NCBI GenBank assembly: GCA_000526575.1 | Contig: JAGI01000002.1 | Location: 2,136,001-2,200,000, forward strand | DNA length: 64,000 bases | Origin: Clostridium sp. 12(A) | GTDB lineage: Bacteria; Bacillota; Clostridia; Lachnospirales; Lachnospiraceae | Direction: 5' to 3' | Shown here: positions 44,526-53,326 of the stretch, piece by piece | Position numbering within the stretch: the first letter of the stretch is position 1 | Layout of the letters: each line of letters opens with the position of its first letter | The notes under the pieces: model-generated | Database searches by the model: none | What the model was told of the DNA's origin: nothing | Seen by the model: only the letters and a program-made list of their open reading frames with translations | Program-made: the position numbers and the translations under genes

Positions 44526-45728
44526 TTATGGGCTAACGTATTTCGCCGGATTTACATAGCTTCCATCTACCCTGATTCCAAAATGGAGGTGAGGCCCGGT
44601 AGAATATCCGGTAGAACCCACTTTTGCAATTACCTGCCCCTGAGATACCTCTTGCCCTGCGGACACCAAAAGCTCCGAACAGTGCATATAGACGGTATAA
44701 ACACCGCCGCCATGATGTATCATGATATAGTTGCCGGCAGAATAACTGTATGTAGATATGGTAACTGTACCAGACGCCGCCGCTACGATGTCGCTTCCCG
44801 TTGGTGCGCTCACATCAATTCCCTTATGATTGGTAGATGCACCCTCTGTCGGGGAATCTCTGTCACCAAAGCCAGAGGTAATCTTGCTTGAAGAAGGGCA
44901 GGGCCATATAAACTTAATATTCCCGATCGCAACCGTATTATACGTTTTTCCTGCTTTCTGGGCTGCTTTACGCGCTTCTTCTTCCTTTTTACGGATCTCT
45001 GCCTCCATAGCTTCGATGCGCTTTTCCTGTTCTGCGATATCCTGGTTGAGCTCTTTTAAACTATTTCTGCCGTCATTGATCTTATTTTGGTAAACGGCAA
45101 GGTCAGCATTTTTCTTACTGATGAGGCTTTCTACCTCCTGCTGTTTTTTGCTGGTTGCTGCCTCAAAGGCGGCCAGCTCCTCCCGCTCTGCCAAAAGTAC
45201 CTGTTCCCGCTGCTCTACCTCTTCTTTCGATCTTTTGTAGTTCTCCAGCATTCTCCTATCATATGCGACAATGCTGCTGATATATTCCGCCCGGTTAAAA
45301 AGCTGGGTGAGATCGCCAGACTTAAATAATAAGTCAATATAGCTTGTCTCACCCTTTTCATACATATATTGAATTCTCAGCTTCATATCCTCATATTGGC
45401 GAGAGACCGTCGTCTTTGCAGCTTCCAGTTCCTCACTGGCTGCTTTTATCTCTTCTTCCTTTGCACTCATCTGGGACTGCAGTGCATTTACCTGTTTGTT
45501 TAATGAATCAAGGCTGGTGTCAAGGTTTTTTATGTAACTGGCAGCATCCTGCTCTAACCCTTCCAGCTCCTTTAAGGTTGTTTCTATTTCCTTCTTTTCT
45601 TCTTCCAAAGAAGAGGCCTTTTTCTTTGCCTCATCCATCTCAGTTTTAGTCGCATAAGAAGGAAATATGCATGATACTGCCATCAAACTGCATAGTCCTG
45701 CTGCAAACAGCCTCTTTTTAAAATTCAT
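44526..45728 (-). CDS. Coiled-coil M23 peptidoglycan hydrolase (PcsB/EnvC-like)
   Basis: 400 residues from the ATG at 45728 (RBS AAGGGGA). Signal peptide at 1-27 (AAGLCSLMAVSCIFPSYA), two long coiled-coil segments (about 30-250) and a C-terminal LytM domain. The zinc ligands are present: HKGID and HLHFGI, plus MHCSEL. Unlike the degenerate EnvC, the active site looks intact. Encoded directly after ftsEX, so it is probably the hydrolase activated by that complex during division. Confidence 0.93.
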   Translation of the reverse strand: MNFKKRLFAAGLCSLMAVSCIFPSYATKTEMDEAKKKASSLEEEKKEIETTLKELEGLEQDAASYIKNLDTSLDSLNKQVNALQSQMSAKEEEIKAASEELEAAKTTVSRQYEDMKLRIQYMYEKGETSYIDLLFKSGDLTQLFNRAEYISSIVAYDRRMLENYKRSKEEVEQREQVLLAEREELAAFEAATSKKQQEVESLISKKNADLAVYQNKINDGRNSLKELNQDIAEQEKRIEAMEAEIRKKEEEARKAAQKAGKTYNTVAIGNIKFIWPCPSSSKITSGFGDRDSPTEGASTNHKGIDVSAPTGSDIVAAASGTVTISTYSYSAGNYIMIHHGGGVYTVYMHCSELLVSAGQEVSQGQVIAKVGSTGYSTGPHLHFGIRVDGSYVNPAKYVSP

Positions 45729-45740
45729 GGGCATTTCCCC

Positions 45741-46649
45741 TTACACTTTTAAATGCTTTCTAATGGTAAAGAAGCTTACAAAGAAACCAATACCCAGTCC
45801 CAAGGACAGGGCAGTTACCGCCATGTACGGGAATATTGCCTCCACCGGGAGAAACTGAAACAGTCCCGATAAAATGCTGAACTTTGTAACAACATACTCA
45901 ACCGTAGAACGGTATAGAAAATAAATGGCAATGAGAGGAATGGAGGCTCCAATCAGGCCTATGATAACACCTTCCACTACAAAGGGGGCCCGTATCATAT
46001 AATCCGTGGCTCCTATCAGCTTCATGATGTGATTTTCATTCTTACGGAAAGCAGCAGCCACAGATATGGTATTGCTGATAAGGAAAATAGCTACCGCAAG
46101 TAAAATGCCGATGATCAGCATGGAAAGCACTCCAATGACCTTATTTAAGCTATTCATGCCCTCTGCAGCGGTTCTGGAGTAATTGACTTTTCTTACTCCT
46201 TCAATGCCTTTTAACCAGTCCACAACTTTATCCTGATCTACCAAATCTTTTAAGTATACGGTATAAGAGGATGAATTGGCCAGAGGATTATCTTCCTCAA
46301 ACCCTTCTGCCAGATCCTGCATATCACCAAAATACGCTTCTTTTGCTTCCGCCCAGGCTTCCTCTGCGGAAATGAACTTTACTTCCTTTACTTCTTCCCT
46401 GGCTTTAATCTGATTACCGATTGCCGTTATTTTATTCTTATCAAGTCCGGCTTCAAAAAATACGGTAATTCCAACGGTGCCCTCTGTATTCTTAATCACA
46501 TGCTGAACATTTATAACAATGGAAAAAAACAGGCAGAAAAGAAAAATGCATGCGGATACCGTAGCAATGGAGGCAAGGGAAAACAAAATGTTCCTGCATA
46601 TATTATTAACGCCCTGCTTTAAGCAGTACCAAAATGTACTAATTCTCAT
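45741..46649 (-). CDS. ftsX: Cell division protein FtsX
   Basis: 302 residues from the ATG at 46649 ([13 protein letters not shown]) with AGGCGG upstream; a frame extension lies inside ftsE. Four transmembrane helices: one near 22-45 and three in the C-terminal half. A large extracellular loop (about 55-170) is the part that contacts the M23 hydrolase. Overlaps ftsE by 11 bases. Confidence 0.95.
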   Translation of the reverse strand: MRISTFWYCLKQGVNNICRNILFSLASIATVSACIFLFCLFFSIVINVQHVIKNTEGTVGITVFFEAGLDKNKITAIGNQIKAREEVKEVKFISAEEAWAEAKEAYFGDMQDLAEGFEEDNPLANSSSYTVYLKDLVDQDKVVDWLKGIEGVRKVNYSRTAAEGMNSLNKVIGVLSMLIIGILLAVAIFLISNTISVAAAFRKNENHIMKLIGATDYMIRAPFVVEGVIIGLIGASIPLIAIYFLYRSTVEYVVTKFSILSGLFQFLPVEAIFPYMAVTALSLGLGIGFFVSFFTIRKHLKV

Positions 46650-47325
46650 ATGTATAACCGCCTTTTTTCTCATCACTAATGATGGCTCCGCGATCCATCA
46701 CAATCACTCGCTTCTTCATCCGATCTACGATCTCCTGGCTATGAGTTACTACGATTACAGTAGTTCCCTGCTTGTTGATCTCGTTTAGAAGCTTCATGAT
46801 CTCCATGGAATTGTGCCCATCTAAATTTCCAGTGGGTTCATCTGCAAGAAGAATTTCCGGTCGGTTAATCAGAGCCCTGGCAATGGCAACACGCTGCTGC
46901 TCACCACCGGACAACTGCTGAGGAAAAAATTTGTATTTTGACGATAAGCCTACCATCTTTAACATGGCTGGGACAGACTCTTTGATGCTTTTTGTAGAGG
47001 CACCAATGACTCTTTGGGCAAAAGCAACGTTTTCATAAACATTACGGTCTTTTAAAAGACGGAAGTCCTGAAAGACCATGCCTAGCTTTCGTCTGTATTT
47101 TGGAATAAATTTTCTTGGCATCTTGCCTAAATTCATATCATTTACTATTATTTTGCCGGAGGTTGGTTCCACTTCTTTTAACAGCATTTTTAAAAGTGTT
47201 GATTTACCTGAACCGCTGCGGCCGATGATGAAAACAAATTCTCCATCTTCCACATTGATGCTGACGTTGCGAAGGGCTTTGTTACCGGCTTCATATGTTT
47301 TACTTACATTCCATAATTCTATCAT
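46639..47325 (-). CDS. ftsE: Cell division ATP-binding protein FtsE
   Basis: 228 residues. Walker [10 protein letters not shown] (about 34-42), signature [15 protein letters not shown], Walker [13 protein letters not shown]. The ATPase half of FtsEX, which controls peptidoglycan hydrolysis at the septum. First gene of an ftsE-ftsX-M23-S41 run, downstream of a tandem repeat array. Confidence 0.97.
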   Translation of the reverse strand: MIELWNVSKTYEAGNKALRNVSINVEDGEFVFIIGRSGSGKSTLLKMLLKEVEPTSGKIIVNDMNLGKMPRKFIPKYRRKLGMVFQDFRLLKDRNVYENVAFAQRVIGASTKSIKESVPAMLKMVGLSSKYKFFPQQLSGGEQQRVAIARALINRPEILLADEPTGNLDGHNSMEIMKLLNEINKQGTTVIVVTHSQEIVDRMKKRVIVMDRGAIISDEKKGGYTYEN

Positions 47326-47402
47326 TTCAGTCCTCTAAGTCTTTTTGCTTACGTACTTTTTGCATGGAAAGGATTGTTGCTTGTGTTACTCTATACCACA
47401 GT

Positions 47403-47966
47403 GAAACTTCGATTCCGCTTCGCTTCATCTCAGTTTACGGGGATGTCCAATAAAAAGAGAGGGAGCTAAGCATCTGCTTTTACGCTAGCGGAGATTTTGT
47501 GTGCTTCCCTCTAACCCGCAGCGAAACTTCGATTCCGCTTCGCTTCATCTCAGTTTACGGGCTTCGCCCTATGAAAAGAGGCAGCAAATCATCTGCTTTT
47601 ACGCTAGCGGAGGTTTTGTGTGCTTCCCTCTAACCCGCAGTGAAACTTCGATTCCGCTTCGCTTCATCTCAGTTTACGGGCTTCGCCCTATGAAAAGAGG
47701 CAGCAAATCATCTGCTTTTACGCTAGCGGAGGTTTTGTGTGCTTCCCTCTAACCCGCAGTGAAACTTCGATTCCGCTTCGCTTCATCTCAGTTTACGGGC
47801 TTCGCCCTATGAAAAGAGGCAGCAAATCATCTGCTTTTACGCTAGCGGAGGTTTTGTGTGCTTCCCTCTAACCCGCAGTGAAACTTCGATTCCGCTTCGC
47901 TTCATCTCAGTTTACGGGCTTCGCCCTATGAAAAGAGACAGCAAATCATCTGCTTTTACGCTAGCG
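47403..47966. repeat. 119-bp tandem repeat array (about 4.7 copies)
   Basis: Unit starts (GAAACTTCGATTCCGCTTCG) fall at 47403, 47523, 47642, 47761 and 47880, giving periods of 120, 119, 119 and 119. Copies 2-4 are essentially identical; the first and last diverge. Each of copies 2-5 contains a GGGCTTCGCCC hairpin and a GCTAGC site. Frames through it are not plausible proteins. The array separates the CdaR-like gene's 3' end from ftsE. After the last copy a TTTTGCTGCCTCTTTT arm (near 47982-47997) pairs with an AAAAGAGACAGCAAA arm of the final unit. Confidence 0.95.
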
Positions 47967-48013
47967 TAACGCAGCTGTTTTGCTGCCTCTTTTCGCACTG
48001 CTCATGGCTGGCG

Positions 48014-49102
48014 TTAATAGTCTTGGTTCTCCATGTATTTCATGTATTTTACAACCATAAGTGCGATCTTAAACGTAATCGCATCCTCAAACACCCTAAG
48101 GTCCAACCCAGTACTCTTCTGAAGCTTATCCAAACGATATACCAAAGTATTTCTATGAATATAAAGCTGTCTGGATGTCTCTGATACGTTCAAGCTATTC
48201 TCAAAGAATTTATTAATGGTCGTTAATGTCTCTTCATCAAAATCATCTGGTGATTTGCCGTCGAAGATTTCTCTGATAAACATACGACATAATGGAAGTG
48301 GGAGCTGATAAATCAGACGGCCAATGCCAAGCTTGCTGTAAGCAACTACATTCTTATTGCTATAGAAGATCTTGCCAACATCCATAGCCATCTTAGCTTC
48401 CTTATAAGATCTGGAAACTTCTTTGATTTCGCTGACAATGGTACCAAAGGCAACGTGAACCTGGGTCATGGCTTCTGTGTTGAGCATGTCCAGAATGGTA
48501 TTCGCTGTCTTTTCTAAATCCTCATATGTCTCGCCTTCTTTTACTTCCTTTACGAGAATGATGTTTTTCTCATCTACAGCAGTAACAAAATCCTTTGTTT
48601 TAGCCGCAAATAGATTGCGCACTGTTTCAAGCGCATTTACATCCTTTTCATGCTGGGTCTCAATAATAAATACGACTCTTTTGATATTTGTTTCAATGTG
48701 CAGTTTCTTTGCACGGTTATAAATATCAACCAAAAGGAGATTATCAAGAAGTAAATTTTTGATGAAATTATCTTTATCGAAACGTTCTTTATATGCAACC
48801 AAAAGGCTCTGAATCTGAAACGTAGCCAGTTTGCCGACCATATATACATCATCGCTTCCTCCTTTTGCAAGAAGGATGTATTCTAATTGGTGTTCATCGA
48901 ACACTTTAAAAAACTGGTATCCCTGGATTACCTGGCTGTCGGCCGGAGAATCCACGAAAGCCAGGATTGAACTTTCATAATCTTCCGCATCAGGAAATGT
49001 GGTAGCCAATACCTTTCCTTCTGTATCACAAATACACAGATCAATTCTTGTAATTCCTTTTAATCCTTCAATGGTCGTTTGAAGTATTTGATTCGAAATC
49101 AT
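48014..49102 (-). CDS. PucR/CdaR-type transcriptional regulator
   Basis: 362 residues. An N-terminal sensory domain (about 1-130), a middle GGDEF-like degenerate region (about 135-260, VHVAFGTIVSEIKEVSRSYKEA) and a C-terminal PucR helix-turn-helix (about 300-355, FFENSLNVSETSRQLYIHRNTLVYRLDKL). CdaR-like proteins respond to sugar diacids or related metabolites. It lies downstream of a sugar-type ABC ATPase gene in the same direction, separated by a terminator. Confidence 0.9.
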   Translation of the reverse strand: MISNQILQTTIEGLKGITRIDLCICDTEGKVLATTFPDAEDYESSILAFVDSPADSQVIQGYQFFKVFDEHQLEYILLAKGGSDDVYMVGKLATFQIQSLLVAYKERFDKDNFIKNLLLDNLLLVDIYNRAKKLHIETNIKRVVFIIETQHEKDVNALETVRNLFAAKTKDFVTAVDEKNIILVKEVKEGETYEDLEKTANTILDMLNTEAMTQVHVAFGTIVSEIKEVSRSYKEAKMAMDVGKIFYSNKNVVAYSKLGIGRLIYQLPLPLCRMFIREIFDGKSPDDFDEETLTTINKFFENSLNVSETSRQLYIHRNTLVYRLDKLQKSTGLDLRVFEDAITFKIALMVVKYMKYMENQDY

Positions 49103-49154
49103 GGCATATTCTCCTTTTTCGTAAATTTACCTTATTCTATATTAAAGCAAAAAG

Positions 49155-49188
49155 AAAAAAAAAGCAAGCGAGTATCATACCCGCCTGC
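49155..49188 (-). terminator. Terminator of the MsmK/UgpC-type gene
   Basis: Minus-strand hairpin GCAGGCGGGTAT / ATACTCGCTTGC (49188-49164, two wobble pairs) followed by nine T residues. Confidence 0.85.
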
Positions 49189-49205
49189 TGAATTTTTCAT
49201 ATAAT

Positions 49206-50318
49206 TTAGTTTAAAACAACAAGTTCTGTATCCTTATCAAATACATGTACCTTGGATAAATCAAGTGCAAGCTTAATTGTATCGCCAGGTCTAGCAGTTG
49301 TACGAGGATTTACTCTTGCTGTAAAGCTTGCATCATCAACATCAAAGTATAAGTAAACTTCTGCACCTAAGAGCTCATAAACTCTGATGGTTGCGTCAAT
49401 GATACTGTTTGGAGAAGATGCAAGGAATGCTTCCTCATCGTGTAAATCTTCTGGACGGATTCCTAAAACTACAGTTTTTCCAACATAGCCTGCTGCCTCT
49501 AACTTTTTAGCCTTTGCTTCTGGAAGAGCGATTGTGTTGCCTCCAAAAGTAAGTGTTACATCGCTGCCATTTTTAGCAACTGTAGCATCGATTAAGTTCA
49601 TCTGAGGAGCTCCGATAAATCCAGCAACGAACTTGTTGCCTGGCTTATCGTATAAGTTCTGAGGAGAGTCAACCTGCTGGATAACGCCGTCCTTCATAAC
49701 TACGATTCTGGTACCAAGAGTCATAGCCTCTGTCTGGTCATGTGTTACGTAGATAATGGTTGCCTGAAGTCTCTGATGTAACTTGGAGATCTCAATACGC
49801 ATCTGGCCTCTCAGCTTTGCATCAAGGTTTGACAGAGGCTCATCCATTAAGAATACTTTAGGATTACGTACGATGGCACGTCCCATGGCAACACGCTGTC
49901 TCTGTCCACCGGATAAAGCCTTTGGCTTACGGTCTAACAGATGCTCAAGGTCAAGAATTCTTGCAGCTTCATGAACCTGCTTCTCAATCTCTTCCTTTGG
50001 AGTTTTTCTAAGCTTAAGACCAAACGCCATGTTATCGTATACAGTCATATGCGGATAAAGAGCGTAGTTCTGGAATACCATTGCGATATCTCTGTCCTTT
50101 GGCTCAACATCATTCATCAATTTTCCGTCAATGTAAAGTTCACCGGAAGAAATGTCTTCCAGACCTGCGATCATACGAAGGGTTGTGGACTTACCACATC
50201 CGGATGGTCCTACGAAAATAACGAATTCTCTATCTGCGATTTCCAGATTAAAATCCTTAACTGCCTCAAATCCATTCGGATATCTTTTGACAATGTTTTT
50301 CAATGATAAACTAGCCAT
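49206..50318 (-). CDS. Sugar ABC transporter ATPase (MsmK/UgpC/MalK type)
   Basis: 370 residues from the ATG at 50318 (MASLSLKNIVKRYPNG), which has AGGAGG 8 bases upstream; a longer frame to 50483 has no support. Walker A GPSGCGKST, signature LSGGQRQRVAMGRAI, Walker B KVFLMDEPLSNLDAKLR. The C-terminal TOBE/regulatory domain (about 240-370) is characteristic of the CUT1 sugar importers. No permease or binding protein is next to it, so it probably serves several transporters encoded elsewhere, as MsmK-type ATPases do. A cre-like sequence lies upstream at 50551-50564. Confidence 0.95.
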   Translation of the reverse strand: MASLSLKNIVKRYPNGFEAVKDFNLEIADREFVIFVGPSGCGKSTTLRMIAGLEDISSGELYIDGKLMNDVEPKDRDIAMVFQNYALYPHMTVYDNMAFGLKLRKTPKEEIEKQVHEAARILDLEHLLDRKPKALSGGQRQRVAMGRAIVRNPKVFLMDEPLSNLDAKLRGQMRIEISKLHQRLQATIIYVTHDQTEAMTLGTRIVVMKDGVIQQVDSPQNLYDKPGNKFVAGFIGAPQMNLIDATVAKNGSDVTLTFGGNTIALPEAKAKKLEAAGYVGKTVVLGIRPEDLHDEEAFLASSPNSIIDATIRVYELLGAEVYLYFDVDDASFTARVNPRTTARPGDTIKLALDLSKVHVFDKDTELVVLN

Positions 50319-50550
50319 CTTACTAATCCTCCTAAAAATATAATGTAAACCACTTGTAACAGCCAAAAGCCCCCACAGCCCTGGCTCATGTTTCTTGAAA
50401 TAATCATACATGAATTGAATTTTATTTACCATATTGTTATTTACCAAAAAGAATTTAGGGCTTTTGGCTAATTTGTATAACATACAAAAAAATTGACTGA
50501 AACGTCAAAATAACAAAAGAATGGCCTGGCTTTTTCTGTCTATATTCGAT

Positions 50551-50564
50551 AGCAAGCGCTTAAT
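50551..50564. promoter_or_regulatory. cre-like site upstream of the ABC ATPase gene
   Basis: AGCAAGCGCTTAAT contains the AAGCGCTT core of a catabolite responsive element, but the outer bases match poorly. Placement about 235 bases upstream of a sugar ATPase gene is reasonable. Low certainty. Confidence 0.3.
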
Positions 50565-50588
50565 TTTCATGATATTTGGTAATAAATT

Positions 50589-50623
50589 ACAAGGCGGAGC
50601 CGCAAATATCGACTCCGCCTTGT
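50589..50623. terminator. Terminator after the methyltransferase gene
   Basis: 11-bp stem ACAAGGCGGAG / CTCCGCCTTGT with a 13-base loop, T-rich on both sides (minus strand AATTTATT, plus strand AATTTTTT). It ends the minus-strand methyltransferase transcript. Confidence 0.75.
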
Positions 50624-50639
50624 GTAATTTTTTGTCATT

Positions 50640-51224
50640 TTATTGTTTTCTAACAAGAACGTTCAACCACTTAACGTCAGAATGACCAGTACGGACATCC
50701 TCGGTTTCCCAGATCTTAACAATTTCAAATCGACCGTTATCCCTTAGAAGCTCAGTGATAGAATCAGCCGTATAATCGGTGAAATACCGTTTTCCCCGAA
50801 ACCCCTCAAAATCTCCAAGCTTATATGACATATAAAGGATTCCCCTGTCATTTAAGGCCCTTGCTATCTTTGTAAGAATGTCAGACAGTTCCTTCTTCGG
50901 AGTATGAAGTAATGATGCGCATGCCCAGATACCATCGAAAACGTTGTCAAAATCCATTTCCTCAAATGTCATCTTAAGCACTTCCAGACCAGTGTGGATC
51001 TCTGCCAGCTTGCACATCTCTTCCGATGCATCAAGCGGAGTTACGTCATATCCAAGGTCATAGAAGGTCAGGCTGTCTCTGCCTGATCCGCAGCCTAAAT
51101 CCAGAATAGTATCTCCCTCCTCGAGAAGATCAGTGAATTCCTTCATGATCTTTGACATATCCTGATTTACAGTTTCCTCAAATTCCTTTGCCGCATACTT
51201 ATTATAATAGTCTATCGAGTCCAA
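50640..51224 (-). CDS. Class I SAM-dependent methyltransferase
   Basis: 194 residues with a TTG start preceded by AGGAGGA. Motif I is ILDLGCGSGRDSL (about 40-52), the acidic position LDASEEM follows near 65, and a FDGIWACASLLH motif lies near 95. This resembles small-molecule methyltransferases of the UbiE/tellurite-resistance kind. The substrate cannot be told. It lies 28 bases after the S1-domain gene. Confidence 0.85.
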   Translation of the reverse strand: MDSIDYYNKYAAKEFEETVNQDMSKIMKEFTDLLEEGDTILDLGCGSGRDSLTFYDLGYDVTPLDASEEMCKLAEIHTGLEVLKMTFEEMDFDNVFDGIWACASLLHTPKKELSDILTKIARALNDRGILYMSYKLGDFEGFRGKRYFTDYTADSITELLRDNGRFEIVKIWETEDVRTGHSDVKWLNVLVRKQ

Positions 51225-51252
51225 AATAATCCTCCTGTTATCCGCTTACCCG

Positions 51253-52092
51253 CTATTTAATCTTATCGATTTTGCTATCTGTTATGTTAACTTTTCCTTC
51301 TTTTAAAAGATGGCCTATGGCACGCTTAAATGCATTTTTGCTCATGGAAAATTCCCTTTTAATGATCTCAGGATCTGCCTTATCTGTAAATGGCAGACTT
51401 CCCTGAAACTGGGTATCTATGATTTCATACACACGGGCAGCATCCTGATCCATCTGAATATGAGCCTTCTGTCTTGGACTTAGATCCAGCTTTCCGTCTT
51501 CCCGCACCTTCATTACCCGGGCGGTCACACTATCACCTTCCCTGTAAGTTTCAAATAATTCCTTTTGTGGGATCAGACCGTAATACTGATTGTCTACGGC
51601 TACAAATGCACCGAGAGTATCACTTATTTCATAGATGATGCCAGTAACCTGATCGTCCTTTTTATAAGGTGACTGATTGCTCATATAGGAGTATACCCGC
51701 ATGGTCGCAGCCAAGCGTTTGCTCTTGTCAATGTAAAGGGCCACCAACACCTGCTCACCCTGACGGACCTTATGTGTCTGTTCCTTAAAGGGCAGAAGAA
51801 GATCCTTTTCAAGACCCATATCGAGAAATGCACCGATCTTTCCAACCTCTTTTACATTAAGTACGGCAGTTTCCCCTACCTTAAGCTTTGGCTCAGCTGT
51901 GGTAGCAATGAGCCGGTCCTCAGAATCCTTATAGATAAAAACGTGGATCCTGTCACCAGGAGAAGTATTTTCCGGAACCTGCTTCTTAGGAAGAAGGACA
52001 GAGGCCTCACCTGAGCCATCTTCTCCAAGATATACACCGAATTCCTTGACCCTCTGTACTACCAGGGTCTGCATCTTTCCTAATTCTATCAT
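51253..52092 (-). CDS. S1-domain RNA-binding protein (CvfB-like)
   Basis: 279 residues from the ATG at 52092 (MIELGKMQTLVVQRV) with GAGAGG upstream; the frame upstream belongs to the previous gene. Three S1-like OB domains (about 1-65, 70-140, 145-215, the last with GIIYEISDTLGAFVAVDNQYYGLIP) and a C-terminal winged helix (about 220-279). This matches CvfB/YitL. These proteins bind RNA and affect virulence or stress gene expression in other Firmicutes. One base separates it from the thioesterase gene. Confidence 0.88.
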   Translation of the reverse strand: MIELGKMQTLVVQRVKEFGVYLGEDGSGEASVLLPKKQVPENTSPGDRIHVFIYKDSEDRLIATTAEPKLKVGETAVLNVKEVGKIGAFLDMGLEKDLLLPFKEQTHKVRQGEQVLVALYIDKSKRLAATMRVYSYMSNQSPYKKDDQVTGIIYEISDTLGAFVAVDNQYYGLIPQKELFETYREGDSVTARVMKVREDGKLDLSPRQKAHIQMDQDAARVYEIIDTQFQGSLPFTDKADPEIIKREFSMSKNAFKRAIGHLLKEGKVNITDSKIDKIK

Positions 52093-52093
52093 G

Positions 52094-52819
52094 TTATTTC
52101 CTCTCTGTTTTTCCCTGCAGCCAAATGACCGCAAAGGCGTTCCCCTGCCCGTCACACAAAGAAACCGTATAACCTTCCTCTGTCCGGCTGATGCGGGGAT
52201 AAATAGCATCACCAAAGACTGCCGCTTTTTTATATTCCACTCTCAGTTCCGTAACCTCCATGTCATCCGGAAGCACTTCCCTGGCAATCTCTACATATTT
52301 TGCATTGTTCACATGATGATTGGTATCAATATGATGCTTGCTTACAGTCACAGGATCCAGTGCCTTGTAATCCTCCGGCAGTTCAATCCTTCTTGGAGCA
52401 TAATCCATAGTAAGCTTCTCTTCCCAGCCATCGCCATACCCCTTGATATCATCAGGCTCAATCTTAACTGGCCTGCCCTTTTGCGTATCAAAGAGAAACC
52501 AAACGGAATTGGCCCTTACCAGATAGTTTCCGTTCTTATCACTAATGGTAAAATTCCGGTATCCGTAAAAGCCCTTAAAGTCATAAGGCCAGGTGCTGAT
52601 TACGATCTCTTCCCCCAGAACCGGATAACGGTCCACAACAATCTGCCAGGAAGAAAGCCACCATGCTTTGTGACGTTTTATCAGGTAAGAGAGACCTAAT
52701 CCGTTATCCTCAGACTGAAATGTGGAACAATCCTGAAGATAGTTCATGATGCCAGTTAATGTCAGTTTCCCATATTCATCTGTCTCACTGTAACGGACTC
52801 TGCTGCCGAAATAATACAT
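52094..52819 (-). CDS. Acyl-ACP thioesterase
   Basis: 241 residues from the ATG at 52819 (MYYFGSRVRYSETDEYGKL) with GAGAGG upstream. Double hot-dog fold of PF01643: N-terminal YSETDEYGKLTL, a central WLSSWQIVVDRYPVLGEEIVI and the second-domain VSKHHIDTNHHVNNAKYVEI holding catalytic Asn/His. The enzyme releases free fatty acids from acyl carrier protein. No fatty acid synthesis genes are adjacent. Confidence 0.93.
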   Translation of the reverse strand: MYYFGSRVRYSETDEYGKLTLTGIMNYLQDCSTFQSEDNGLGLSYLIKRHKAWWLSSWQIVVDRYPVLGEEIVISTWPYDFKGFYGYRNFTISDKNGNYLVRANSVWFLFDTQKGRPVKIEPDDIKGYGDGWEEKLTMDYAPRRIELPEDYKALDPVTVSKHHIDTNHHVNNAKYVEIAREVLPDDMEVTELRVEYKKAAVFGDAIYPRISRTEEGYTVSLCDGQGNAFAVIWLQGKTERK

Positions 52820-52941
52820 CTTACACCTCTCACCAAAATTATATAACATTATAATGCATTTTTATGTTCTTGTCCAGATAAACCAAAAACATCCTACTTA
52901 TATATGCAAAAAACGGAACCTATCCAGGTTCCGTTTACTAA

Positions 52942-53014
52942 CTGGGCTACAAGGATTCGAACCTTGAAAATGACGGAGTCAGAGTCCGTTGCCTTACCAT
53001 TTGGCGATAGCCCA
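52942..53014 (-). tRNA. tRNA-Gln (anticodon CTG), copy 1
   Basis: Minus strand: acceptor TGGGCTA/TAGCCCA with discriminator G, anticodon stem ACGGA/TCCGT, loop CTCTGAC (anticodon CTG, reads CAG), T-loop TTCGAAT. CCA not encoded. Confidence 0.95.
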
Positions 53015-53152
53015 TCACTACAACGAGATTCATTATACATGAAACTACAAAATGTGTCAAGCATTTTTCCCAAAATTTTCTATTGTGTCAAATTTTGCAA
53101 AAAAACAGCTCCGATTCTCTAAAATCTTAGAAAACCAAAGCTTCCCATTAAA

Positions 53153-53225
53153 CTGGGCTACAAGGATTCGAACCTTGAAAATGACGGAGTCAGAGTCCGT
53201 TGCCTTACCATTTGGCGATAGCCCA
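53153..53225 (-). tRNA. tRNA-Gln (anticodon CTG), copy 2
   Basis: Identical in sequence to the copy at 52942-53014, 138 bases away. The upstream flanks share a similar ACAACGAG motif near a TATAAT-like box, so each copy may have its own promoter. Confidence 0.95.
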
Positions 53226-53290
53226 TTAACACAACGAGTGTATTATACTACCAATTTTCTCTTTGGTCAAGCACTAATTATAGTTTTTTC

Positions 53291-53326
53291 GGAATAAAGA
53301 AAAAACCGCCTCTCAGTGAGCGGTTT
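53291..53326 (-). terminator. Terminator overlapping the rsgI-like stop
   Basis: Minus-strand stem AAACCGC / GCGGTTT (53326-53320 and 53309-53303) followed by TTTTCTTTATT. The stop codon at 53313 lies inside the hairpin loop. Confidence 0.75.

Noticed and set aside
47501..47752. Open frame of 83 codons inside the tandem repeats
   Set aside because: It repeats the same peptide because the DNA repeats; composition is not protein-like and there is no ribosome site.
47403..47966. Possible CRISPR array
   Set aside because: Repeats are directly adjacent 119-bp units without unique spacers, and there are no cas genes.
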